From contig NZ_CP117167.1 of NCBI RefSeq assembly GCF_028596025.1, positions 1,054,001-1,118,000 of the forward strand: a stretch of DNA of 64,000 nucleotides, in the 5' to 3' direction. Made by a program: the position numbers and the translations under genes. Positions 35,135-43,160 of the stretch are shown piece by piece; position 1 is the first letter of the stretch, and the number at the start of each line of letters is the position of its first letter. The notes beneath the pieces are model-generated. The model made no database searches, had not been told where the DNA came from, and was given only the letters and a program-made list of their open reading frames with translations. Source of the DNA: Mucilaginibacter jinjuensis (GTDB lineage Bacteria > Bacteroidota > Bacteroidia > Sphingobacteriales > Sphingobacteriaceae).

Positions 35135-36826
35135 ATGCATATCGGTATAGTCGGGGGAGGCCCGAGTGCGATGTTTGTTTTGAAACGGTTTATCGAATCG
35201 GGACGATCAGATTTTAGCGTTGATATTTTTGAAAAAAAAAACAAATTGGGCGCCGGGATGCCTTACAGCGATGAGGGGGCACGCGCAGAGCATATTACTA
35301 ACGTTTCCGGAAATGAAATTCCCGACCTTCTCACCAGTGTTGAAGATTGGGTGGGTATGAATTACAGCGTTGCCAGTCGTTTTGATATATCCGTCAAAAA
35401 TTTCAATGAATATAAAGTTCTTCCACGACTGCTGTTTGGCGAATATCTTTCTCAGCAGTTTAATTTCATTTTAGCGAAAGCCGAAAGGATGGGTTTGAAG
35501 GTAAATGTGCACTATCAAACGCACATCAAAGACATCAGGGATCTAACGTCAAATAAGAAGTTGGAACTCATTACCGAAGATAACCGCGTCTTCTCCTTTG
35601 ACAAGGTTGTGGTGTGCAGCGGCCATTACTGGCCTAAGCATCATGAAGGTATTGTGCCTGGCTATTTCGATTCGCCTTACCCGCCTGATAAATTAACTTA
35701 TCTGGTTAATCAAACGGTCGCTATTCGCGGCGCTTCGCTTACCGCGATCGATGCCTTACGTACGTTGGCGTTAAATAACGGCTCATTCTCGCATGATGAG
35801 CATGGAAAGAAAATTTACCGATTGAATAAGGACTGCCCAAAATTCAAAATTATACTCCATTCCAGAAATGGTTTGCTACCGGCCGTGCGCTTTCACCTGG
35901 AAGATTCCCATTTAGCAAAGAATTCAGTACTTGATCCAAAAGAAGTGGCGCATGTACGGGCGAAGCATCATGGTTTTTTACCACTTGATTATGTTTATCA
36001 ACGAAATTTTTTAGAAGGGCTGAAAAACAACCGGCCTGATTTTTACGAGTTGATCAAAGACCTTAGTCTGGAAGAATTTGTGGAACTGATGATGATCAGG
36101 CGTGAGGATATACCTGCCTTTGACCTATTAAAAGCAGAATATGTAGAAGCTGAACGGTCGATTGCATTAAAGCGTTCGGTATACTGGAAAGAGATGCTGG
36201 CTATTTTAAGTTTCGCCATGAATTATCCGGCGAAATATTTCTCAGCAGAAGATATGCTGCGCTTACAGAAGACCCTGATGCCGCTGATTGCTATTATTAT
36301 CGCCTTCGCTCCGCAGGATTCGGTAGAAGAAATGATCGCGCTTTATGAGGCGGGACTTTTGGACTTGATCACTGTGGGTGACAAAAGCGAGATTGAGACC
36401 AGCAAAGATGATGGTATTAACTACCATTATACGGACGAGGCAGGACAAAAAGTGTCTTTGCACTATGATATATTTATCGATTGCATTGGCCAGCCCCATC
36501 TAAATTACGACGAAATACCATTCCCCAGTTTGATAGCTGACCAAACCGTATCAGCAGCCAAAATAAAATTCAGCGACTACCAAATTGCCAAAGCTTATCT
36601 TAGCGGAGGCAACAAAAATATTTATTGTGATGCCAACGGAGATTATTATTTAAAAGTTCCTGGTATTACGATAGATGATCATTTTCGGGTGGTCAATAAT
36701 TCCGGGGAGATTAATGAAAAAATATACGTGATGGCGGTTCCCTTCATCGGAGGATTTAACCCGGATTATTCAGGACTGGATTTTGGTGAAGCGGCATCCG
36801 CACGGATCATCGAAAAGCTTATTTAG
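35135..36826 (+). CDS. FAD/NAD(P)-binding protein (NAD_binding_9 type)
   Basis: The 563-aa protein starts with a dinucleotide-binding fold, IGIVGGGPSAMFVLKRF (GGGPSA at 7-12). It continues with the NAD_binding_9 pattern GAGMPYSDEGARAEHITNVS and later has VVVCSGHYWP. The C-terminus VPFIGGFNPDYSGLDFGEAA is the usual FAD-side end. Members of the family are poorly characterised flavoproteins. It follows the 40-aa peptide by 2 bp. No clear partner is present downstream; the DUF1543 gene begins ~190 bp later. Confidence 0.82.
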   Translation: MHIGIVGGGPSAMFVLKRFIESGRSDFSVDIFEKKNKLGAGMPYSDEGARAEHITNVSGNEIPDLLTSVEDWVGMNYSVASRFDISVKNFNEYKVLPRLLFGEYLSQQFNFILAKAERMGLKVNVHYQTHIKDIRDLTSNKKLELITEDNRVFSFDKVVVCSGHYWPKHHEGIVPGYFDSPYPPDKLTYLVNQTVAIRGASLTAIDALRTLALNNGSFSHDEHGKKIYRLNKDCPKFKIILHSRNGLLPAVRFHLEDSHLAKNSVLDPKEVAHVRAKHHGFLPLDYVYQRNFLEGLKNNRPDFYELIKDLSLEEFVELMMIRREDIPAFDLLKAEYVEAERSIALKRSVYWKEMLAILSFAMNYPAKYFSAEDMLRLQKTLMPLIAIIIAFAPQDSVEEMIALYEAGLLDLITVGDKSEIETSKDDGINYHYTDEAGQKVSLHYDIFIDCIGQPHLNYDEIPFPSLIADQTVSAAKIKFSDYQIAKAYLSGGNKNIYCDANGDYYLKVPGITIDDHFRVVNNSGEINEKIYVMAVPFIGGFNPDYSGLDFGEAASARIIEKLI

Positions 36827-36947
36827 AAAATTGTTACAATAATTATTATCGGATTTGGCAACGTCGCCTATCTCAAGTAGTGGTGACGTTTATGATTACA
36901 ATGAGTGCTATTGAAAGATCGGCTTTATTTAGCCAAATGTTAGCTAC

Positions 36948-37019
36948 ATGGAAAACGAATTTTATGATTTGACCGTCGATGACACTTCTGGTATTATAAT
37001 TGAATGTCTGACAGCATGA
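36948..37019 (+). CDS. Possible 23-aa peptide coupled to the DUF1543 gene
   Basis: ATG at 36948 opens MENEFYDLTVDDTSGIIIEC and stops at 37019, overlapping the likely DUF1543 ATG (37016) as ATGA. The length makes it doubtful, but the composition is protein-like and the overlap is the operon-typical one. It is one of several tiny upstream frames in this segment. Confidence 0.3.
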   Translation: MENEFYDLTVDDTSGIIIECLTA

Positions 37020-37573
37020 AGCTTTATTTGTTATTGTTAGGTGCCGAAGCGCCGGGAAGAGTTGTGGAACAGCATGATTATTTCTTTGGCATTGCCGAAA
37101 ATTTGGCAGCGCTTATCCCGGATGTAAAAGCATTTTGGCCGGAAGCTGGGGCAAGCCTGCATATTGATGGCTGGAGGGAAGTTACAAAAGTGGAAGACTA
37201 CGCGGTACGGGTTATCAAACACGATGACTTGGTTGCATCATCGGCCCATAAACTTTTCTTCTTAAATCTTGGCGGTTATACATCCGGTAAGCTAGAAGAA
37301 CAGCATTATACTTTGCTTACCGTTCAGGAGAGCCGGTTAGGAGCGGTCCAGGCAGCAAAAAATAATCTTTTCTTTAAAACGAACTCTTTAAAAGGCATTG
37401 CAACTGCGCATATTGATGAAAAGTACGGAGTTGACGTCGACAGCGTACATCGTATTGAAGATCTGATTTCCCCTCACCTTAAAGCAAGATACCGGATTGT
37501 GTTTGATAACCGAACCAGTCTGCCTGACGATAAAATCCATTTAGGATATTTCAAACTGGACAAAATCCGATGA
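37016..37573 (+). CDS. DUF1543 protein
   Basis: The ATG at 37016 (MKLYLLLLGAEAPGRVVEQH) is preferred over 37004. The 185-aa protein shows the DUF1543 pattern: LLLLGA.APGR..EQHD.FF near the N-terminus, IHIDGW-like SLHIDGWREV, and a second repeat-like copy (LFFLNLGGYTSGKLEEQHYT). Biochemical function is unknown. It overlaps the HD hydrolase gene by 4 bp (ATGA), indicating a linked role. Confidence 0.82.
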   Translation: MKLYLLLLGAEAPGRVVEQHDYFFGIAENLAALIPDVKAFWPEAGASLHIDGWREVTKVEDYAVRVIKHDDLVASSAHKLFFLNLGGYTSGKLEEQHYTLLTVQESRLGAVQAAKNNLFFKTNSLKGIATAHIDEKYGVDVDSVHRIEDLISPHLKARYRIVFDNRTSLPDDKIHLGYFKLDKIR

Positions 37574-38100
37574 CCGGGCGGGAAAAACTCTTGGCCTGGA
37601 TTGAACAACAACATGAAGGTCAGCTGATCAGAAAAACAAAGTTACCTTATAGTCATCATTTAAAAGCCGTTGCGGAAATGGCTGATGTAGCTCCTTCAGG
37701 CTATGAAACAGGCCTTTGCCATGATCTTTTAGAGGATACAACTGTTACGATAGATGCATTGCACCTTGCGCTGCTTAACTTTGGTTACAGCGAAGTTGAG
37801 GCGTTGGTCATCGTCAATGGGGTTGTTGATCTCACCAACGTTTATACTAAAAAAGCGTATCAGGGTTGGAAAAAGCCTATCCGTAAAAAGAAAGAGGCTG
37901 AACGGTTAGCAACAATCAGCCCGCTTGCTCAGACTGTTAAATATGCCGACTTGATTTATAATTTAGATTGGATGTTGACTTTTGACACTAAACACATTAA
38001 AAAATATTTAAGGAAGAAGAAGGCCTTATTAGAAATAATGACTAATGGTGACCAATATTTACACCGTAAGCTTATGCGGTCCATCGATTCAGTAACATGA
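37570..38100 (+). CDS. SpoT/MESH1-like HD hydrolase
   Basis: The 176-aa protein has the small HD-domain set of (p)ppGpp hydrolases: His29/30 in YSHHLKAV, the HD pair His51-Asp52 with Glu55-Asp56 in CHDLLEDT, and Asp127/Asn131 in VKYADLIYN. No synthetase, TGS or ACT domain is present. It could hydrolyse alarmone or a related nucleotide. Translational coupling with DUF1543 suggests that protein modulates or pairs with it. Confidence 0.78.
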   Translation: MTGREKLLAWIEQQHEGQLIRKTKLPYSHHLKAVAEMADVAPSGYETGLCHDLLEDTTVTIDALHLALLNFGYSEVEALVIVNGVVDLTNVYTKKAYQGWKKPIRKKKEAERLATISPLAQTVKYADLIYNLDWMLTFDTKHIKKYLRKKKALLEIMTNGDQYLHRKLMRSIDSVT

Positions 38101-38343
38101 ACCCCGGCGATTATTCTTAAAAGGCGTCTATGATTAGATAACAAATGGCGGGTTACGGCTGCATCCTGACATCCGGATAACACTATTTTTTATTGCTGTA
38201 CGTATCTTTGTACTTTAAGATCTCAACTACCTTTCTCCCGCGGGGCATCAGTTCATACTGCAATTCTATTAGAAAATCAAGGCTGCTTTCAGCGCATGCT
38301 AAGGCATCAGATCTTAAGCATTTCACTTAAAATATTTTTATAA

Positions 38344-39204
38344 ATGAGGCAACTTAAAATTAGTGAGTCAATCACCAATCGTGAGACAGCATCGTTGAAT
38401 CAATACTTATCAGATATCGCAAAGATTCCGATGGTTACTCCGCAGGAAGAAGTGACATTGACACAAAAAATCAGGGAAGGCGACCAGGCAGCATTGGAAA
38501 AATTAACAACTGCCAATTTAAGGTTCGTGGTTTCCGTAGCAAAGCAATACCAGAGTTCAGGCCTGACATTAGGTGACCTGATCAATGAGGGCAATGTAGG
38601 ATTAGTTAAGGCCGCAAAGCGGTTTGATGAGACCAAGGGTTTTAAATTTATATCCTATGCAGTCTGGTGGATACGCCAGTCTATATTGGCGGCCATCAAT
38701 CAGCAATCCCGAATGGTCAGACTACCGGCAAATAAGATCGGAGATATCGCCAGGATCGCTAAAGCTGCCTCACAGCTAGAACAGCAATTTGAGCGCCAGC
38801 CGACACCGGAAGAACTGGCGGATACACTGGAAATTACATCGGATAAAGTCAGCGACACCCTGGGGCACTCAGGAAGGCACATTTCTTATGACACTCCTTT
38901 TTCCACTGAGGAAGATAATACCTTACTGGATGTACTTTCAAGTACGGAACCGGGCACAGATATGGGGTTGATGAAAGAGTCCTTGTATGTGGAGATATCG
39001 AATGCTATGCAGGTACTTGGGGACAAGGAAAAAGATATATTAACCGCATTTTTTGGCCTCGGTGATCACCAGGCACAGAGCCTGGAGGAAATAGGGGAAA
39101 AGTATCACCTTACCAGGGAACGGGTTAGGCAAATCAAAGACAAGGCACTTGCCCGGCTCCGAGAAAACTCACGTGCCTGGGTTTTAAAGGGCTATCTGGA
39201 TTAA
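38344..39204 (+). CDS. RpoD-like sigma-70 factor (paralogue)
   Basis: The 286-aa factor has regions 1.2 (LNQYLSDIAKIPMVTPQEEV), 2.1-2.4 (ANLRFVVSVAKQYQ, INEGNVGLVKAAKRFDE, SYAVWWIRQSI), 3 and 4.2 (SLEEIGEKYHLTRERVRQIK). It lacks a long region 1.1, as Bacteroidetes primary factors do. Its region 3-4 linker and C-terminus (SRAWVLKGYLD) look divergent. Placement within mobile cargo suggests an additional group-2-type factor rather than the chromosomal rpoD. An intrinsic terminator follows directly. Confidence 0.85.
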   Translation: MRQLKISESITNRETASLNQYLSDIAKIPMVTPQEEVTLTQKIREGDQAALEKLTTANLRFVVSVAKQYQSSGLTLGDLINEGNVGLVKAAKRFDETKGFKFISYAVWWIRQSILAAINQQSRMVRLPANKIGDIARIAKAASQLEQQFERQPTPEELADTLEITSDKVSDTLGHSGRHISYDTPFSTEEDNTLLDVLSSTEPGTDMGLMKESLYVEISNAMQVLGDKEKDILTAFFGLGDHQAQSLEEIGEKYHLTRERVRQIKDKALARLRENSRAWVLKGYLD

Positions 39205-39208
39205 TAAA

Positions 39209-39236
39209 AACTCCCTGCTAATACAGGGGGTTTTTT
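39209..39236 (+). terminator. Intrinsic terminator after the sigma factor
   Basis: AACTCCCTG (39209-39217) pairs with CAGGGGGTT (39224-39232) with one wobble, 6-nt loop, followed by TTTT. It begins 5 bp after the stop codon. Confidence 0.85.
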
Positions 39237-39621
39237 ATGCATATCATTTCCGAAATTGAACAAAAGCAAATCACGATGGATGATTCTAATAATATACTTG
39301 TCGAATTTGTACTTCACGAACTGTCAGTATTGGGTATTTGCCCTCGCTCATGACGAATTATAATAGTACGCTGCCTTTAAAATGTCACGTAAGTAGGATT
39401 GATGAGTAAATGAAAGACCTCCACTAAAAAGACAACAATTCCGATGCAGCCTGGATTTCTACAGCAGGATTGTTGATTAGTCCTAAATAAAAGACATGCT
39501 AAGACATGCTGCCCAAAAAATAAGTCTGTCTTTAGCATTCAATAAGCTCTTTTAAGAGTTTAAACGCCGGAAATGTAACATGGCATAATTTTAGGTATTT
39601 CTTTTATATAGCTACAGAACT
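39237..39621. other. Intergenic region
   Basis: About 385 bases. A 25-codon frame at 39275 (MDDSNNILVEFVLHELSVLG, then ICPRS) looks protein-like but is too short to support. A tandem AAGACATGCT repeat lies near 39487-39510. No other signal. Confidence 0.35.
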
Positions 39622-39732
39622 ATGGAAAATTTAGATTTGACCACTACCATCTTATTGAAAGCAATTGACCTGGAATTAAAAAAGCTGTTGTTAGCAGACT
39701 TACAAATTATTCATTTAAAAAGCATCGCCTAA
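39622..39732 (+). CDS. 36-aa peptide directly before the 39733 gene
   Basis: From the ATG at 39622 the frame gives a leucine-rich helix (MENLDLTTTILLKAIDLELK, then KLLLADLQIIHLKSIA), and its stop directly precedes the next ATG. It parallels the 40-aa frame at 35010-35132 in size, helical character and coupling. No family recognised. Confidence 0.45.
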   Translation: MENLDLTTTILLKAIDLELKKLLLADLQIIHLKSIA

Positions 39733-40047
39733 ATGATGCAACATTATAAAGCAGATTCATCGGTGATCTTTACAGACGAAGCCGGTCGCCAAATTGATAC
39801 TTTTGTTATAGCTGATACCGATACGCATACCGGTCTTACGCACATCAACCACGGAAACCTGAAAGTAGCCGGAGACTGGCTGAAACTACATGTTAAAACC
39901 GCTTGCGACTATCACATGCCAATAGCTGACTCTTTTAGCTTTGAGATGATCAGAAAACTGCGGGATAAATATGCTGTTCTGGACGCTTTAAAAACGGCTA
40001 CTATTAGCCAAATGCCGGAAATCTCTGTCTTGGCTAATGCTTCTTAA
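39733..40047 (+). CDS. Hypothetical protein
   Basis: The 104-aa soluble protein starts MMQHYKADSSVIFTDEAGRQ. It has an N-terminal beta-rich part (IDTFVIADTDTHTGLTHINH) and a helical C-terminal part (SFSFEMIRKLRDKYAVLDAL). I recognise no domain. It is preceded without a gap by the 36-aa frame and is convergent with the SRAP gene, which marks the start of the leftward module. Confidence 0.55.
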   Translation: MMQHYKADSSVIFTDEAGRQIDTFVIADTDTHTGLTHINHGNLKVAGDWLKLHVKTACDYHMPIADSFSFEMIRKLRDKYAVLDALKTATISQMPEISVLANAS

Positions 40048-40117
40048 CAAACTTGAGTTAAGACTAGCTGATTATTTATATGTGATGCCTTACTGAAAAA
40101 GTAAGCTACACGTAGGA

Positions 40118-40735
40118 TTAGGAGCCGGAATTGTAATCTTTTTCTACCGTTATTTTAAGTGTTTCAGACCCGCATGGCCTGCTTAACAAAAAAGCAGTTC
40201 GTTCGGTACCGCTCAAATTTGGGTTCAGCCATGTTTTGATATCGCCCCGCTCTAAAATGGTCGGCATCCGGTCATGAATTTCTGCTATGGCCCGGTTAGG
40301 CGGCATGGTGATCAGCGCGCAGGTGGGTAATAAGACATTCGTATCAATATCCAACCAGATATCCCATAAACCGGCGATGTACATCGGTTTGCCGTCCGTC
40401 CGTTCTACCCGGTATAATTTTTCATGCATTTTATTATACTCGAAAAATGCCTGGAGACGGATCACACAATGCTTCTTTCCCGTCAGCTGCCTCCAGAGCC
40501 CGGTGTTATGCAGATTTTCGATCCGGGCATGTTTGTGTTTGCTGTGGATCTTGTCATCTTCAGGGGTCAGCAAGCCCCAGCGAAACTGCTGCACCTTATC
40601 CGGCATGGCATCCGTAACCACCGGCAGCATGGAGCCGGGATTCCCGGTACTGTTAGCTTTGGGTTTGAATTGCGCCCCATTCCGGCCTGTGATCACCAGG
40701 TCTTTATTTTCTCCTACTAATACTCTTCCGCACAT
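40118..40735 (-). CDS. SRAP/YedK-family abasic-site DNA-protein crosslinker
   Basis: The 205-aa protein begins MCGRV, so Cys2 becomes the N-terminal residue that crosslinks abasic sites in single-stranded DNA (HMCES/YedK family). Glu99 in AFFEYNK and His154 in EIHDRMPTIL match the other catalytic positions. The usual Asn of the NAR motif is His69 here (KHARIEN), an unusual change. A palindromic operator shared with the umuDC promoter lies 22 bp before the start. It likely protects damaged ssDNA, perhaps during conjugative transfer. Confidence 0.88.
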   Translation of the reverse strand: MCGRVLVGENKDLVITGRNGAQFKPKANSTGNPGSMLPVVTDAMPDKVQQFRWGLLTPEDDKIHSKHKHARIENLHNTGLWRQLTGKKHCVIRLQAFFEYNKMHEKLYRVERTDGKPMYIAGLWDIWLDIDTNVLLPTCALITMPPNRAIAEIHDRMPTILERGDIKTWLNPNLSGTERTAFLLSRPCGSETLKITVEKDYNSGS

Positions 40736-40756
40736 AACCTAATATTATTATGTAAA

Positions 40757-40777
40757 ATTACTAATAAAATTAGTAAT
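40757..40777 (-). promoter_or_regulatory. Palindromic operator of the SRAP gene
   Basis: A perfect inverted repeat, ATTACTAA-TAAAA-TTAGTAAT, ends 22 bp before the SRAP start codon. The same core (TACTAA-N5-TTAGTA) stands in the umuD promoter at 42479-42499. It is a candidate damage-response operator. Confidence 0.7.
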
Positions 40778-40780
40778 TTA

Positions 40781-42034
40781 TTATTTTGTGACGATAATGT
40801 CATTCCAGTTAGTTGTATACTGTCTGCTCAGGAACTCCTGTTTCATCGCCCAGCTTTTTTGATAGCCTTCTGCTGCGACCCGTAAAGCGCCACGACCATA
40901 CCGCGCGTTAATCTCGTCGATGATCCCGCTTAATTTTTGCTGCTTCGTATTATCATAATCCTTAAATAAATTGTACTGCACTTCCCCGGCCGGGATGATA
41001 CCCGTCGCACGGATGCCGGTCTTCAGGTAATTATATCCCGGCTGCCAGATCGCCCGGAGCGCCTGGACACAGATCTTCGTCAGTTCCTGGGTGCTATTGG
41101 CCGCAAAAGGCACTTTAACCGTGATGGAAGGGTAATGTTGGTCATGCTTCACATTATGTTTATTCGTACGCAGATAGATCGTTAATAGCATAGCCATGCT
41201 GTTTTGTTGCCGCAGTTTGACCGCAATGGTCGCTGCATGCATCGCTGTTGCTTCCTCAATCTTTTCCAGTTCAGTCTGGTAGGTATTAAAGCTCTGGCTG
41301 GATTCAATACCCTTGGACCGTTCGGCTATGTCTTTGATCACATTGCAGGGGATGCCCCATAATTCCTGGTGCAGCCGCCAACCTTGTACCGTCATGTGCT
41401 GACGGACAAAATCAGGATCCATTTGCCGGAAATCTTCAGCTGTTTGGATTTGAAATTCCTGTAGTTTTTGGTAATAAGCCTGCCCGACACCCCAGACATC
41501 TTCGATCGGAAAAGTTTTGGTTTCGTTATCGATCTTTTCTTTGGTGTCCAGCACTAAGACGGCTTTGCCATGCTTTTTCGCTGCTTTGTTCGCAAGTTTG
41601 GCCAGCGAAAGGGTAGGACCAATGCCCAGCGTAATCGACAAACCGGTATCGTGCATCACGTTACGACTGATCATGTCAGCATGCGTTTCCAGATTAATAC
41701 CCGCCATATTGCCCAAAGCCATGAACGCTTCATCAATACTATAGACCATCAGCATATACGTATAACGCGCCAAATTATTCATCATACGGGCGCTCATATC
41801 GGCATATAAGGCATAATTACTGCTGAAAATGGCAGCATGGTGCTCCGCCAGGTTTTTCCGGACAATGAACTCCGCATCGGCCATTTTGATCCCGATAGCC
41901 TTGGCCTCATTGCTCCGCGCAATCACGCAGCCATCATTATTGGACAATACGACAACGACACGGCCTTTTAAATACGGCTGAAAAAGCGTTTCGCAACTGA
42001 CATAGCAGTTGTTGATATCAACATGCGCAAACAC
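40781..42034 (-). CDS. umuC: DNA polymerase V catalytic subunit UmuC
   Basis: The 417-aa Y-family polymerase has metal-binding Asp6 in AHVDINNCYVSC and Asp101-Glu102 in YSIDEAF, the same numbering as E. coli UmuC. It also has a little-finger domain and a typical C-terminus. The start is a GTG at 42034, overlapping the umuD-like gene by 17 bp. It performs translesion synthesis when complexed with UmuD'. Its partner here appears unable to self-cleave, so regulation must differ. The catalytic residues look intact. Confidence 0.92.
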   Translation of the reverse strand: MFAHVDINNCYVSCETLFQPYLKGRVVVVLSNNDGCVIARSNEAKAIGIKMADAEFIVRKNLAEHHAAIFSSNYALYADMSARMMNNLARYTYMLMVYSIDEAFMALGNMAGINLETHADMISRNVMHDTGLSITLGIGPTLSLAKLANKAAKKHGKAVLVLDTKEKIDNETKTFPIEDVWGVGQAYYQKLQEFQIQTAEDFRQMDPDFVRQHMTVQGWRLHQELWGIPCNVIKDIAERSKGIESSQSFNTYQTELEKIEEATAMHAATIAVKLRQQNSMAMLLTIYLRTNKHNVKHDQHYPSITVKVPFAANSTQELTKICVQALRAIWQPGYNYLKTGIRATGIIPAGEVQYNLFKDYDNTKQQKLSGIIDEINARYGRGALRVAAEGYQKSWAMKQEFLSRQYTTNWNDIIVTK

Positions 42035-42461
42035 GGCTGTACCTCCCGATGCGTTGATTGGGGTGAATAACTGGGTTAAGCGTTAAAGTTACGACACCCC
42101 AGCAAACCCAGTGGTGCAGATCTTCGATAACCAGGGTTTCTTTAAAAGAGTCCGCCCGGAGGAGCAGCCGGTTATTTTCCGGCCAATATTCCCGGGTATA
42201 AAAATCACCTTCATGGCAAAAAACAACAATGCTTCCCGGAACAGGTGCTAAGGAACGGTCAATGACCAGCACATGGTTTAGGCCGATATGATAACCCGTC
42301 ATTGCTTCGCTTCCCATCCGCATGTAATAAGTGTTATCCGGGTCAATGACCGTTATATCGGTAATGTCGAGTGTCGGTTCCTCATGTGTTAGCATCGGCA
42401 GCCTGAAGCCCAGCACATCTCTCTTTGTCCCTTGTTTCCTGATCCGCAGCATCCTCTTCAA
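42018..42461 (-). CDS. UmuD-like S24-fold protein lacking catalytic Ser and Lys
   Basis: The 147-aa protein (TTG at 42461, or the ATG at 42452) has the UmuD/LexA S24 peptidase fold without a DNA-binding domain. The segment YYMRMGSEAMTGYHIG aligns without gaps to the E. coli UmuD block around Ser60, but Ala53 stands at the nucleophile. In GSIVVFCHEGDFYTREYW, Arg90 replaces Lys97. The 37-residue spacing of the two positions is identical to E. coli. Self-cleavage should therefore be impossible. It is coupled to umuC and preceded by a palindromic operator. Confidence 0.85.
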   Translation of the reverse strand: MKRMLRIRKQGTKRDVLGFRLPMLTHEEPTLDITDITVIDPDNTYYMRMGSEAMTGYHIGLNHVLVIDRSLAPVPGSIVVFCHEGDFYTREYWPENNRLLLRADSFKETLVIEDLHHWVCWGVVTLTLNPVIHPNQRIGRYSRVCAC

Positions 42462-42700
42462 TTTAAAACCACAAACTTAATACTAAAAATATTAGTATTA
42501 TTGAAAATATTTAAACAAATTATGAGTATAAGGCAGGTGAAAGCGGATCTTGAAAGCTTTCTGGGCATGTTAACCGATAAATAATTTGCAGACAAAAATG
42601 TAAAGATTAAGCCTAAAAAGATCAGGACAAGCAACATCACCGGGACGACCATCACCAAGGCGTAGATCGCAGAAGCTTGAAGTCGATCGTGTTCATACAC
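42458..42700 (-). CDS. Small membrane protein
   Basis: The 80-aa frame starts at a GTG (42700), overlapping the PH-like gene by 8 bp. It has a hydrophobic helix (IYALVMVVPVMLLVLIFLGL) and a second near its end (SAFTCLILIICLNIF). Its last ~15 codons coincide with the umuDC operator-promoter, so the C-terminus is unusual and the frame may be extended by chance. Function unknown. Confidence 0.45.
   Translation of the reverse strand: MYEHDRLQASAIYALVMVVPVMLLVLIFLGLIFTFLSANYLSVNMPRKLSRSAFTCLILIICLNIFNNTNIFSIKFVVLN
42472..42499 (-). promoter_or_regulatory. umuDC promoter with palindromic operator
   Basis: On the minus strand TAAGTTTG (42479-42472) is an exact Bacteroidetes -7 element. Directly upstream, 42479-42499 is a perfect inverted repeat AATACTAA-AAATA-TTAGTATT. 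It fills the spacer toward the -33 position, so a bound repressor would block RNA polymerase. The start codon lies 11-20 bp downstream of the -7 element. Confidence 0.75.
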
Positions 42701-43160
42701 TTGCTGTATGAAAATGATTGCGCCATATCGCTACATTGATTTCAATGGCTTCATTGAGATGTTGAAATATTTTAACCATCGTGCGATTGTCTACGCCGAC
42801 AATGGCTATCCGGTCAGCAGGCCGCCTTTCTAATCTGAATTGGATAGGGGAAATATGGAAAAAGCCCAGCAAACGGTTATGGGGTACTTCCATGACTTTG
42901 AGCAGCCACAAGGCACGGCACTCTACCTTTTTAAAAATAATTCCCCTGCTGACGATGAGCATGTCATGGGCAAAATAATACTGAACAGACGTCAGGGCGA
43001 TCATTCGCCAGACTAAAACAGCCGAAAGTATAAGATAGGCCATGAACCACAAAAAATTCAATCCGTAAGCCAGATAGCCGCCGGCGATGGTAAGCGCCGC
43101 ATACGGCGTTAATTGCAGGTATATGTATTTGATCGAATGTTGAAAAGAGAGCAGTGTCAT
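42693..43160 (-). CDS. Membrane protein with bacterial PH-like domain
   Basis: The 155-aa protein has two N-terminal transmembrane helices (LTPYAALTIAGGYLAYGL, then FLWFMAYLILSAVLVWRMIA). A ~75-residue PH-like domain follows (FAHDMLIVSRGIIFKKVECR, VPHNRLLGFFHI, then a closing helix KIFQHLNEAIE), as in YdbS/YdbT-type proteins. Its role in this element is unknown. It overlaps both neighbours by a few bases and so belongs to the same transcript as the upstream 191-aa gene. Confidence 0.65.
   Translation of the reverse strand: MTLLSFQHSIKYIYLQLTPYAALTIAGGYLAYGLNFLWFMAYLILSAVLVWRMIALTSVQYYFAHDMLIVSRGIIFKKVECRALWLLKVMEVPHNRLLGFFHISPIQFRLERRPADRIAIVGVDNRTMVKIFQHLNEAIEINVAIWRNHFHTASV

Noticed and set aside
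40118..42461. SRAP and UmuDC as part of a toxin-antitoxin or abortive defence system
   Set aside because: Catalytic residues and the shared operator fit DNA-damage handling; no toxin-like partner is present.
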